Source: Camellia lanceoleosa
Taxonomy: Eukaryota; Streptophyta; Magnoliopsida; Ericales; Theaceae
Length of the DNA stretch: 64,000 nt
Direction of reading: 5' to 3'
Assembly: GCA_025200525.1 (NCBI GenBank)
Contig: CM045758.1
Span: forward strand, 168,294,261 to 168,358,260
The notes beneath the pieces were generated by a model, which was not told the DNA's origin, did no database searches, and was given only the letters and a program-made list of their open reading frames with translations. Shown here in pieces: positions 1 to 10,965 of the stretch (the first letter of the stretch is position 1; each line of letters begins with the position of its first letter). The position numbers and the translations under genes were made by a program.

Positions 1-1643
1 ACCGTGAAAAGATAATAAAGAATACCTCAGACAAAGATGTAAACGACGATGATTTTTTTTGGGTTTCTGAGAATTTTGAAGACCATGAGGCCCAGATCCC
101 AGGCGACCGAATAAACTGGAACAAAGGAGTCGCCGATATAATTACCTCAACTTAGTTTTGTGCTTTCTTTACTTCATTTACAAGCTTTGAACCGCACTAA
201 CCATTGTAATTTTCCCTTATGCAGATTTAAACTTTTTAAAGTCGCTGTGTAATTACCCAAACCTTGCCACCCTCTGCGCCGCGCTAAGATATCCCAACCG
301 GAGTTAGGCCGAGCTACTCAACTTTGAGCCGACCTACCGATACAGCAGCCGGCGAAAGACCAAGGTGACAGACTTCTTGATGGAGCCCTCTTTTGAGCCT
401 GATCCTTCCCTTCCACAAATCAACCTCATTCTATTAACAGCGGAGCAAGAGATGGCAAAAAAGAGAGCTGTAAGAGCCCTCATCACCGAGACAAACCATC
501 CCGATGTACCACAAGCTGGTCAGACTCAATAGACTGTGGTAGCCTTACCATCCCATCAGCCTTCATCATCCTGCCCAAGCAAGCGTACTCGGACTTCCAC
601 AACCAAGCCACGCCTTGTCGACGAAGATGAAACCATCATTCCCCAATCCACACCACCAAGCCCACAACCGGAGCGCTCTAACCGAGCTAGCTCCTCCAAG
701 TGGGTGCCTAAGGTCACATACAAGAACCGCGCTATCACTGATTCTGACTTAGTGGTCGCAGAAAAAGACCATATGCTGGCCTTTAATCTGGCCAAGAGCG
801 TCTGTCTTCCAGCCGATATGGATCATCACGATCATCTTACCGAGCTGAAGGCCATTCATTCGGCTTTAAAATCAATGGTGTTGGTAAGTTCTCCTTTTCC
901 TTCTCCAAATTTCAACAACTTTTCACTCGGTTTATCTCAAAATTGTTTCTCTCCTTATGCAGGCCTTACAGAAGAACCACATCGGCCACAAACGCGTGCT
1001 AGAACTTCGAAAGACCACAAGGCAGGCCATGGCAGAGGCCAATGCTAAAACGGTCGAGCTAAAAGAATCCCAGCAGAAGATGGCCGAGCTACAGACCGAA
1101 GTAGCTCGGCTCACCAGCCTGGTCAATTCAGCCGAAGCAGATAAGCAAAAGGCTGCAGCCGTACTGAAAGACAAATACCTGCCCGAGCCAGCCAAGCTCG
1201 AGGGAAAGAAGAATGCCAAGATCGCTCGGTTGGAGAAAAGCGTGGAAGACGCCGAAAACTGGGATTACAAGGAGGAGGAGGCCACTTACACCCAATAATG
1301 CGAAGCAACAAAAGATATATTCTTCAAGTGTGGATGAAAGGCGGTTGTGGTGCAGCTCGGTCACAGCCAAGAGACTGAGATCTTCCTCAACCCTCCTTCT
1401 CATTTCATACCGAGCTACATGGTGGAGTACGTTACTGTTATTCAGCAAAAATTTCTTGAAGATGATGATGAAGAAGAGGCCCCAGAGCTCGACAATGCCC
1501 CAGTTATCACCAATGATCCCGTCGTTCAGTCAGCTCGGGTGGAGCCATCGGTGGAGGACTTGGTTGAAAGTGTAACCGAGCTATCTGCTGAAACCGAGCT
1601 CCGAGTTGAACTGGATGCGGATCTTGATAACCTCTTTGCTTGA
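1..1643 (+). pseudogene. Antisense extra ORF of the Tat element, intron-containing, broken
   Basis: It is read opposite to gag-pol, between integrase and the missing 3' LTR. A first coding block (about 3-155) contains the peptide FFWVSENFEDHEAQIPGDR. A second block begins after a TATGCAG acceptor at 218-224 and runs to 883. The intron at 884-962 (donor GTAAGT, acceptor TTATGCAG) joins it in phase to a coiled-coil block (963-1298) rich in Lys, Glu and Ala heptads. The tail to the TGA at 1641-1643 is acidic. In-frame stops are at 305, 530, 1296 and 1335. Both acceptors share the context CCTTATGCAG. Antisense extra ORFs are known in Tat-lineage elements, with no settled function. The donor of the first intron is uncertain. 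Confidence 0.7.
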
Positions 1644-1879
1644 TCTTCTATTTTCTTCTTTTTTTATTTTTGGAAAGAAACTGTAACCGGGCTGGGCCCC
1701 ACTTTTGTAACTCTTGCATTTTGAATAACATCTTCTTTTGTTACAACTGTTTGTTCGGTTAACTGTCATGCCATGCTTGCATTTACTTTCCAATTGTAAT
1801 CTGAATGCAGTACAACATTTTCTGGCCGAGATACCTATCTCGGTCTTGACCTTGAAATCTACCTGGTCATACCTACCAA

Positions 1880-2512
1880 CCTCTTCAGCCTAGGTTTTTA
1901 CCTCGGCTGAAGATTACTAAAAGTTGTTATTCCAGCCACCCACTCTTCAGCCTGGATCTTTATCTCGGCTAAAGAGTACTAAGTGTTGGTTTTTCCAGCC
2001 AACCACTCTTCAGCCTTGATCCTTATCTCGACTGAAGAGTACGAAAAGTTGATTTTTCCAGCCAACCACTCTTCTCGGCTGAAGAGCACTAAGTGTTAGT
2101 TTTTCCAGCCAACCACTCTTCAGCCTGGATCCTGATCTCGGCTGAAGAGCACTAAGTGTTGGTTTTTCCAGCCAACTTCTTCAACTTAGATCCCGATCTT
2201 ATCCGAAGAGAGCTCAAAGTTGGTTATTCCTGCCAACCTAGAGCGAAGTGTTTGGTTATTCCTGCCAAACGTCCTGCAGCCTAGATCCTTATCCTCGGCT
2301 TAGGAGAGGTGTTGGTTTTTCTAGCCAACCTCTTCAGCCCAGATCCTGATCTTAGCTGAAGAGAGCTCAAAGTTGGTTATTCCTGCCAAACGTCTTGCAG
2401 CCTAGATCCTTATCCTCGGCTTAGGAGAAGTATTGGTTTTTCCAGCCAACATCTTCAGCCCAGATCCTAATCCTAGCTAAAGAGAGCTCAAAGTTGGTTG
2501 TTCCGAACAACT
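1880..2512. repeat. 63-bp minisatellite in the Tat 3' untranslated region
   Basis: The unit runs from TTCAGCCTGGATC through TCGGCTGAAGAG and TTTTTCCAGCCAAC to CACTC. Two consecutive units are exactly 63 bp, one is shortened to about 47 bp, and later units diverge into alternating variants (TTATTCCTGCCAA against TTTTTCCAGCCAA). Roughly nine or ten units lie between the antisense ORF and integrase. Hypervariable 3' regions of Tat elements are a recognised source of new satellites. The preceding 1644-1879 is unique AT-rich spacer. Confidence 0.85.
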
Positions 2513-2630
2513 CTGATTTCATTGCCCCTAGTACGCTAAAACTCTTTTTACAGAATAAAACAATTTATGCGGAAAAAGAAACTACTTGTTTTTATTGAAA
2601 AAAGAAAAAATTACAAGTAAAAAAAAAAAA

Positions 2631-3536
2631 CTAAAAATAAAATAATTTGAGATTGGCAGTGTTCCATGGCCTGGGAATGGCTTTGCTGTCTTTATCTTCC
2701 AAGTGGTATGCCCCATTTCCTGCTAATCCAACCACTTTGTAAGGTCCTTCCCAATTGGGCCCTAACTTGCCATCTCCGGGTACCAGGGTGTTTCCCATTA
2801 CTTTGCGCAGTACCCAATCTCCAATCTTGAACTGCCTTAGATGTACTGTCTTGTTATATTTTCTGGATAACTCCTGCTGGTATGATGCGATGTGAACCAG
2901 TGTTCTTTCTCTTCTTTCTTCTGCAAGGTCGAGCTCCAATGCTATGGCTTCTTCATTTAAGTCTGGATCAAAATTTTCACTTCTAATTGTGAGGAGGCCG
3001 ACTTCTAGTGGGATTACCGCTTCCATGCCATAGGCCAAGGAAAAAGGTGTTTATCTAGTGGACCGCCGAGATGTGGTACGATAAGCCCATAAAACATGAA
3101 GAAGCTCATACTTCTACTTGCCTTTTGCCTTCTCCAGCCTTTTCTTCAATCCAGCTAAGACGACCTTGTTTGATGCTTCCGCTTGGCCATTTGCTTGGGG
3201 GTATGCCGGTGTAGAGTTGTAGAATTCTATCTTGTATTCTTCACAAAAGCCTCTAAAAATTTTGCCATCGAACTGAGTGCCGTTGTCCGATATTAGAGCT
3301 TTTGGTATGCCGAACTGAGTGATGATATTCTGCCAGATGAACTTCTTCACATCTTTTTCCTTTATTGATGCTAGTGCTTCTGCCTCCACCCACTTTGTGA
3401 AGTAGTCTGTTGCTGCTAGAAAAAAACTTTCTGTTGCCGGGTGCCGTTGGAAGTGGTCTTACTATGTCCAAGCCCCACATTGCGAAAGGCCATGGGCTAG
3501 TTAATGGTAGAAGCTCTCTGGCTAGTTGATGTATTT
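2631..3536 (-). pseudogene. Integrase core and C-terminal part (Tat element)
   Basis: This integrates retrotransposon cDNA. The minus strand shows MWGLDIVRPLPTAPG at the start of the rve core (end near 3480), then in another frame the second catalytic Asp in ISDNGTQFDG and the third acidic residue in PQANGQAEASN (3114-3389). The C-terminal piece (2631-3038) contains LAYGMEAVIPLEVG and ends with PRPWNTANLKLFYF. These are standard Ty3/gypsy integrase blocks. At least two frameshifts separate them. The upstream zinc-binding part lies beyond the 2.36-kb insertion, at 5902-6259. Confidence 0.9.
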
Positions 3537-5896
3537 TGTCACGACCCCATTCCGCCCCTAGTAGAATGGTGCTGTGATGGCTAATAATTCGTGATTACCA
3601 AAGGCCAACTTACAAGGATTCACACACAGTCAAAGTATAGATATGGTGCTTACATGTGCGTAAGCAATAAATTTAAATCTAAGTAGTCCATAAGAACTGT
3701 GCATAGATCAAATGAAATGACATACATCTTAATATGGTTTACAACTTGGATACAAATAAAATAAAGTACATATTACATCTTGATCAAAAGGCTTCTTAAG
3801 CCGACATATACAAAAGAATGAATTACAAAGCCAAGAAGCAAAATCTTCAAAATGCTACAAAATATAAATCCAAAAACATATTGCAATTAATCATCTAGGC
3901 GTCACCGCCTTCTTGCTCGTCACCTACATATATATAAGGAGAGGGTGAGCTTGGATATTCAGTGAATGGTATAAGTAATAAAGGTTTGAATGAATGATAT
4001 CCGAGATCTTTTCCAAAACAATACATATTATAACTTTACAAATCAAAGGGATGAACCAAGTTTATCTATCAAATCTTTCAAAGCTTCTTGAATGTTAATA
4101 ACATCTACATAATACCAAACGATGATATTTCAGACAAACAAACCCACGAGGAAAACCGTCAGTGGCAAAACAAAGGGTGCAGTTGCATTATAGTCCTCTG
4201 GCACTAAGGACTTTCCCAGAATGTCATCAAAACTAGATAATACTTGATACAAAAATTAAGGATAATCATTCATGCTTGACCAAATACTTTTCCAAAATGA
4301 AGCAAAACTTTATCAAAACTTTATAACATAGCTTTATTAAAAATACCACTCACATAGCTCTTCAAACGTCGGGGTTAAAGCAAGGGTCCAAGTCCTACAA
4401 ACACATAATAAAGTCTACTGAATGCACTTCAAGAAGACAAGAAAATATGCTCAAAGATGGGTATGAAATGCATTATTAAAACAAGCTTTTCATGAGTGCA
4501 AATGATCCCGACATTTCTTTCAAAACTAGGTCAAGTCAAAGCAAAACATGCTGGAAGTTAAAACACTATTTTTCATCTCGGAGAAAACATGCTGGGTACC
4601 AACCAGGTCTTTGCTGAGGTCCCACACCTCTTGGCCGAGGTGTGGTTACCAAGGCTTCGGCGAACGGCTGTCTGCCGAGGTGTTTATGCAAGATAGACTA
4701 ATGGTGCAAGTGATCATGCAAGGTAGGCCAAGGTGAGATATGATGCTTGGTCTAGGTGTGAGAGCTAGGCAAGAGTGGTCTTGGTGACCACGCCTAGGGA
4801 AAGGTGAAGTCTGGAAACTTGGGTTTCCTTCCTTGAAGAACCTGAAGAACATAAACATGAAGGACATAAAGAACATGAATGCTAAAATCATAACTTATTA
4901 CTACAAAATCTGAGATTTCATGCTATGAGTTCAAAAACATGGACCTTGGTACCCATACTTGAAGATCTTATAAAAACAAACACAAAAACATGGATCTTGA
5001 TACAAACTTTCGGATCAAAACATAGTTTTATTTCAAGAACACAAGAACATCATTTTCTCTTTCTAAAACAAGCTTTAAATCAATGCATGGCTCATGAATC
5101 ATGCTAGATCATGCACTGTGGTCGAATAAACATAAGGAATAACAAGAGTAAATCAAGAATCTAACCTCAACACTCGGATCAAACAGTTTAGACTCTAAGG
5201 ATCAAGCTTGGAAATCTACTTCTCTCTCAAGAATTCCTCTTCCTTTCTTCATAGAGCTTCTCTCTCTACCATGCAAAAGATATGACAAAATGATATGTTT
5301 TTTCTACTGCCAGCAGACTTAACCCTCTGCTGGGACACGTGGCACCACCGGATTGGGTTTCCTCAAAAAGGTGACTGACTGACAAGACAAGAGCATGACA
5401 AAGTGTGTACAACAAGCAAGGTGACAAGGGCACTCTGGTAAGGCGAGGATCTCGGGTTATAACATCCGCTCCTGCAAAAGGGGTCTCAATGATCTCGGCT
5501 AGGAAGGATAACACTTGTCCTAGCTGTGCCACACCTCGGTCTAGGTCATTCCAGTCCAGGAACAAGATCCTTAGGTGCAAGGATAACATCTCAGCCTAGA
5601 TAATACACATCTCGGCCTTGGTGATGAACACCTCGGCCTAGATAATAACATCTCGGCCAACATGCCAAGGTGAAGGTGGAGGTTAACCAAAGTGGTTCCA
5701 AGGTAGTCCTAGGTGTAAGAGGTTCAAGGGTGTGGCCTAGGCTTAAGATGACCCCGGCTAAACACACACCAAACAAGGAACAAAGCATGCAACAACACTT
5801 AGACAAAACAAGACAGGATCTCATGAATGCAACTTAACAAGACAAAATCATATAAATGCATGTGAGCATGACTAAGGCAAAGTGAGGGTTGTTACA
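3537..5896 (+). mobile_element. Solo LTR, 2360 bp, TSD TATTT, inside integrase
   Basis: The insert begins TGTCACGACCCC and ends GGGTTGTTACA, the TG...CA ends typical of plant gypsy LTRs. It is flanked by TATTT at 3532-3536 and 5897-5901. Removing it and one TSD restores a continuous integrase reading from the zinc finger (KKCEKCQKFA) into IHQLARELLPLTSPWPFAMW. No PBS, gag or pol is recognisable inside, and no second LTR, so a solo LTR left by LTR-LTR recombination is the simplest reading. Small ORFs inside look random. Repeats of the CATCTCGGCC type occur near 4610-4680 and 5590-5660. Confidence 0.85.
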
Positions 5897-5901
5897 TATT
5901 T

Positions 5902-6259
5902 GGTGTGCGAACTTCTGACATTTCTCGCACTTTTTGACATACTTCTCTAAATCCGCTTGCATGTAAGGCCACTAATATCCCTACGAAATTGCTCTGTAGG
6001 CCAATGATTTTCCCCCTTGGTGGCTTCCGTATACGCCTTTGTGTATCTCGAACAAGAATGCCTCAACCTTGTTAGGATGGACGCATCTCAAGTAAGGTCC
6101 TGTGAAGGTTTTTTTGTACAAGGCCATTGATGGGGAGAGCCAAAATCTCTGCGATTTTGCTCTAATCTTGTTGGCTTCTTTATTCTCTTTGGATAAGACG
6201 CCGTCTTTTAAGAACATTATAATGGGATCCATTATGAAGGGCCTAATTCGGTGCAACAT
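5902..6259 (-). pseudogene. Integrase zinc-binding region (Tat element)
   Basis: The minus-strand reading shows LYKKTFTGPYLRCVHPNK, FEIHKGVYGSHQGGKSLAYR and, across the next bases, CEKCQKFAH. This gives the H-x-H...C-x2-C arrangement of the integrase zinc domain. It precedes the core at 3480 and below, from which it is separated only by the nested solo LTR. A stop follows the AIS at the end of the longest open stretch, so it is not translatable in full. Confidence 0.85.
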
Positions 6260-6705
6260 ACCTCTTCTACTTCAAGTTCTTCAATGCTTGGTCTTGGTAA
6301 GTAATCAATCAGTAATGGATGTGGGATGGATGTATCTGCCATCGAAGCAAAGCCTGCTAGCTCGTCTGCTCTACTGTTTTCTTCTCTGCCGATCTGCTCT
6401 ATCCGTACTACTTTAAATTTCATGATCTATTTTCTGACTAACTCTTAGTACTTAGCCATCCTTTCATCCTTTGCCTCGTAGTCGCCTGAAATTTGGTTTA
6501 CCACCAGCTGTAAGTCACTGTAAACCATTAGCTCGGTGGCCTTCATGTAGAGTGCTGATTTTAGTCCTCTCAAAAGTGCTTCATACTCCACTTCGTTGTT
6601 CGATGCTGGGAAGTCAAGGTTGACTGCTTGTTCCACTATTAGGCCATTTGGTGAGATAAGGATTATGCCAAGTCCTGTACCATGCCTGTTGGACACTCCA
6701 TCCAC
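6232..6705 (-). pseudogene. Second, archaeal-type RNase H domain (Tat element)
   Basis: This is an RNase H fold read on the minus strand. The first acidic site is in [16 protein letters not shown], the Glu in [13 protein letters not shown], the next Asp in [13 protein letters not shown], and the last in ENSRADELAGFAS. A stop near 6430-6445 separates the two parts. Its position after the normal RNase H and before integrase is the hallmark of Tat elements, which acquired an additional RNase H while the original one degenerated. The four acidic positions are present, although the frame is broken. Confidence 0.8.
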
Positions 6706-6714
6706 GAAGAGGTT

Positions 6715-7553
6715 CTACATTTCTCTGACGAACAACTTCCAGCAAGTAGAGGGATCGGATGATGCCTTGGGGTTATGAGTGTTGGTGGTGTTTTCTTCAA
6801 AGTCCACACTTACTCTTTGCCCCTCACTATTTGATTGTACCAAGTTTTTGCTTAATGTGGCATGGTTTGCTTCGTTCTCCCTTTCTTTACTCCGGTCTGT
6901 TTTGGGATGTGGCTGGGCATCCTGTATCAGGGGTTGCGCATTTCTTGTGGCGCTTTCCATCCCCATTTCGGTTGCACCAGCCAAGTCGACTGGGCAGATG
7001 TGATGACTTCCTGGTGTGAATTCTGCGACGAAGTTTACCAAAGCTTGGGATTTTATTGCGGTTCTGGGTTGAAACTTGATGTCAAACTGTCCCAGCTCTA
7101 CTGCCCACTTCAAGATTTATCCAGAAAAGTTCGCCCTCTCAAACAAAGCTTTTAATGGAAAAGTTGTGATGACGATTATGGTGTGGGCGTGGAAGTAATG
7201 CGACAGTTTCCTAGAGGCCATCATCAGGGCTAAGGCCAGTTTTTCCAATGGTAAGTACCTGGTTTCTGCGCTACCAAAGAAGGTTTCTTGACATAAAAGA
7301 TGGGCAGGTGTTGGATTCCTTCCGCTCTGACCAACACCGTGCTCACTGCGTGCTGTGAAACTGCCAGGTACAAAAAGAGCTCTTCACCAGGTATTGGGGT
7401 TACTAGCAATGGTGGAGAAGACATGTATTCTTTCAGGCTTTCTAGGGCGCGGTCGCATTCTTCATCCCACTTAAACTTGGCCTTTAGTGCTTGGAAGAAT
7501 GGTTGACATCTGTCTGACGACCGACTTATGAACCGATTAAGCGCAGCTGCCAT
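6715..7553 (-). pseudogene. RT-linked RNase H and tether (Tat element)
   Basis: The 7230-7553 frame begins in the RT connection (MAAALNRFISRSSDRCQPFF) and continues into RNase H (LYLAVSQHAVSTVLVR). The 6715-7113 frame begins with the end of that RNase H (MKWAVELGQFDIKFQPR) and continues into a low-complexity tether toward the second RNase H. The Asp normally opening the RNase H catalytic set appears as Ala in YLAVS, as expected for the degenerate original RNase H of Tat elements. Stops and a frame change lie between the pieces. Confidence 0.8.
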
Positions 7554-7559
7554 ACCAGT

Positions 7560-8324
7560 GAGATGTTGTGCTTATTTTACTGAGTTGGGCCTCTTTAGAT
7601 CCTAAATTGCTTTGATCTGAGAGGGGTCTGCCTCTATACCTCGGTTGGTCACTAGGAAGCCTAGGAATTTGCTAGATCCTATGCCGAACGCACACTTGGA
7701 TGCATTAAGGCGTAACTTGTTCTTCTTCAGGATCTAAAACATCTCACCTAGGTCCCTGAGATGGTCATTCTCATCCTTGCTTTTGACCACCATATCATCT
7801 ATGTATGCCTCTATTGTTCTGCCTAACAATGGTTCAAACATCTTGGTGACCATCCGCTAGAATGTTGCCCTTGCGTTTTTTAGGCCAAAGGGTATGACCT
7901 TGTAGCAATACAGTCCTCTTTGCGTTGTAAAGGATGTGACCTCCTAGTCTGGTTTATACATAGTGATTTGATGGTACCCTCTATACGCATCAAGAAAGCT
8001 AAGTCGATTGTGTCCTACCGTTAGGTCTACCAGTTGGTCTATCCGCGGTAAGGGAAAGCTATCTTTTGGGCATGCCTTGATGACCGTTTTGTAGTCCACG
8101 CAGACACGCCATTTTCCATTCTTCTTTGGCACCACCATAGTATTGGATATCCACTTGGGATAGTGCACTTCTCTGATAGCTCCTGCCTCTAGAAGGTTTT
8201 CCACTTCTTCCGCCACTATCTCGGCGTGGTGGAGTGCTGATCTGCGAGTGCGTTGTATGATTGGTCTGGCAGTTGGGTGGACATTTAATTGGTGACAGAT
8301 AAAGTTTAGATCAATGCCAGACAT
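7560..8324 (-). pseudogene. Reverse transcriptase (Tat element)
   Basis: The open part (7944-8324) carries the fingers and palm blocks: NTMVVPKKNGKWRVCVDY, CPKDSFPLPRIDQLVD and LSFLDAYRGYHQITM (first catalytic Asp in FLDAY). After a stop at 7944 the reading continues with recognisable RT peptides, including the polymerase box YIDDMVVKSKDE near 7795-7760, interrupted by further stops. The order and spacing are normal for a gypsy RT. Confidence 0.9.
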
Positions 8325-8380
8325 GTCATACGGCGTCTAGGCGAACACTTCGATGTTAGAGGTTAAGAACTTCATAAACT

Positions 8381-9198
8381 CTATTCTCTCAGTGCTGGAC
8401 AATGACGAGCCGAGCCGAGCAAAAAGAACTTTTCTAGGTCTTTTTCATCTATCCTTACCTGTACCAAGTCTCCCATCGCCTTCTGTTCAGCTGTTTTGCC
8501 GACATCTGCGAACAGCTCATTGCTTTCTAGTTCTTCCACCATCTGTACATATCCATTGGCAGCGCGGCTGCCATTTACTGTGACGAAGCATTGTTTGGAC
8601 ATAATTTGGTCTCCAAAGACCTCTTCAATTACTCCAGCTTCGTTGGGGAACCGCAATACTTGATGGTAGGTCGATGCTACCGATCGCATGACATGCAGCC
8701 ATGTCCTTTCCAAGATTATGTTGTAAGTGGAAGGGACTTTCAATATCCAAAATTCCACTTGTTTTGTCATGCTTCCTGCTCTGACTGGGAGGGTTATCTT
8801 GCCTACTGGCCACTTTGGCATTGAGTTGAATCCAATTAGGGAAGATGTTGCAGGCGTCAAGTCTTTGTCCTCCAGTTTCAATTGTTTGAAGGTTTCGTAA
8901 TACATTATCTCACATGAGCTCCCTTGGTCGATCAAAATCCGTTTGATGTCGTAATCCTTGACGCGGAGTGTGACGACCAATGCATCATTGTGAGGGCAAT
9001 ATATCCTTACGAAGTCTCTGTCTGAAAAAGATATGACATTCGTGGCTTCCGTTCTCCGTTGATGATAGGTTGTGCACTTAATACCTCCCTTAAGTGCTCG
9101 GCCTTCTTGATCATTCCCTTGAGCTCACATACTCGCTCAGGTTTGAATACCCCATGTATTACATTAATCACGCCTTGAGGTGGGGCGTCGATCGGCAT
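8381..9198 (-). pseudogene. Aspartic protease region (Tat element)
   Basis: The frame 8381-8980 contains the retroviral-type aspartic protease site in a Tat variant, ILIDQGSSCEIMYY, followed by the beta-strand block ILERTWLHVM. The upstream fragment 9007-9198 (ending RKPRMSYLFQTETS) is in the gag frame and belongs to the gag-protease linker. A frameshift separates the two. The protein would have cleaved the gag-pol polyprotein. Confidence 0.8.
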
Positions 9199-9399
9199 TC
9201 CGTTTGGGTGATCGTGGTTTTAGGGGGCTGGTTGTGTCTCTCCTTCTATGTACTGGTCCAGGTGCCTAGCTGCCACTAACTTCTCCAAGTGCTGTCTCAA
9301 CGGCGTGCAATTCTCTGTGCGGTGCCCCTTTTCATTATGGAAGGTACACCGGGATCCTTCGTCATAGTCTTTTTGTACTTCTCCCAACTTAGCTGGCCA

Positions 9400-10901
9400 T
9401 TAGACGAAAGGTTCATCACGTATCTCACTGAGAATTCGGTCGATTGGTTTTTTGAACACCGTGGTAATGGCAGTGCGAACTCTTAGCCACCTTTTGTCTG
9501 GATCCTCTTTGTTGGCCCGTCTGCCTCGCCCGTTCCTGCTTGGCCGTTCTATTGTGTTGACTTTTGCCGAAATCTTTTTATCTGGTGTTGTTGTTGTGCC
9601 AGATTTTGCCTTAGCACAGGCGTCATCCTCTCCCACACGAATATGTTGGTGCACTCTCTCCATCAAGGCCTCCATCGTGAGGGGTGGCGTCATAGTGATT
9701 GAATCCCTCAACTTGTTTCCGATTGGTAGACCCCTTTTGTATTGCGCGATGGCAAGATTTGTGGGGCAATCTCCTATCTGGTTGAAAGTTTCCCAATAGC
9801 GACTGTTGTAGGACCTCAATGTTTCTTTGTCGCCCATCTCAATGGAGAGTAGCTGATCGATCTCCACTGGGGTCTTGGTGTTTGTTCTAAACCTTGTCAC
9901 AAACGCCTCTACCAATTGTGCCCAAGAGGCGATGCTGCCTTCTGATAGCCTTTCGAACCAAGTCAGACCCAGGTCGCCTAGGCTGAACAGAAACATGATG
10001 TACATTAAAGCCTCGTTTCGCCAGTATACTGCCATAACTTGGCGAAAGTGGCTCAAGTGTATGTAGAGATCCGTATTCCCCTCATAAGTGGTGAATTTGG
10101 GCTGGTGAAAGCCTAAAGGTAGCGGTGCGTTTTCAATTGTCGGAACGAACGGTGAGGTCTGCAGCCTTGCTAATGCTTTGTCTGTTGGTTCGTAAGCAAG
10201 ACGCGGTATTAGCATTCCTACCTCGACGCTCCCATGCATTCGAGGAGCCAACCGTTGAAGGGCTGAAACTCTGTGCGAGTCGCGCGCCCTGGTATCTTCC
10301 TTCAATCGTGCCCTTTCTTCTAGCACCGTTCGCAAATCGGATGATCTAGGCAACTCCGTTTGCCTGGATGACGTCTGGTGCGTGCGCGAGAGCCGATAGG
10401 TGCTTCCCTCAGTATATGACCTCTCAGTTCTCGTTCTCTTAGACCTGGAGTAACGAGTCCTAGGAGTTCTTGACTGAGTGTCGCCTGTTCTCAGGCTCCT
10501 ACTCTCTGCTTGTAATGGTGTGGTATGCCTACCACGATCTTCCGAGTGGCGAGGGGCGTACTACTTTTGCGCCTCTCTCTTGTCGCCACCCCTTTTCCTT
10601 TAATCTGGCGCTTCATAGACTTCATGTCTGCCGCCATCTTTTTTATTAACTCATCCTGCTCCTTCACGCGATCCTCCAGGACTTGAGGGTCGATCATCCG
10701 CCTCTATCTTTTAGGACTTTGAGAACGACGGGGGCTGTTAGTCTGCCTTCCTCTAGCATCCCTCCGGGGGTTCTGTTGCTGGGGCTCTAAATCCGCCATG
10801 AGAGGGATAGAAGGCAAACCTTCGCACCTCCCACCCCCCTCTGGGGTTTGTTTGTCGATAGCGGATTGCGACAAATCTTCATTGTGCGCCATTACTTCCA
10901 A
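9400..10901 (-). pseudogene. Gag (Tat element)
   Basis: The core open frame is 9400-10353 (317 aa). It contains the retrotransposon gag domain: GFHQPKFTTYEGNTD, then LTWFERLSEGSIASWAQL and FVTRFRTN. The start is taken at 10901 (MEVMAHNEDLSQSAID), a short distance beyond the PBS. A stop at 10704 and a frame change between 10491 and 10353 break the N-terminal part. A basic Arg-rich segment follows the gag core. No CCHC knuckle was recognised. Confidence 0.85.
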
Positions 10902-10948
10902 TTAGAGAGGAAAAACTTGATCAAGATGTTTTGTTCTTTCTGATTTTT

Positions 10949-10963
10949 CCATAGACGGCGCCA
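10949..10963 (-). promoter_or_regulatory. tRNA primer binding site of the Tat element
   Basis: On the minus strand the LTR ends in CGTACA, followed by two bases and TGGCGCCGTCTATGG. TGGCGCCGT-type binding sites are common in Tat-lineage elements, which do not use the initiator-Met tRNA. The site fixes the LTR edge and the direction of the element. Confidence 0.75.
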
Positions 10964-10965
10964 AT

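Noticed and set aside
1880..2512. 63-bp repeats considered as a coding repeat protein
   Set aside because: Stops in all frames and variable unit length.
4548..5824. Short ORFs within the 2.36-kb solo LTR
   Set aside because: No recognisable domains and no retrotransposon internal sequence.
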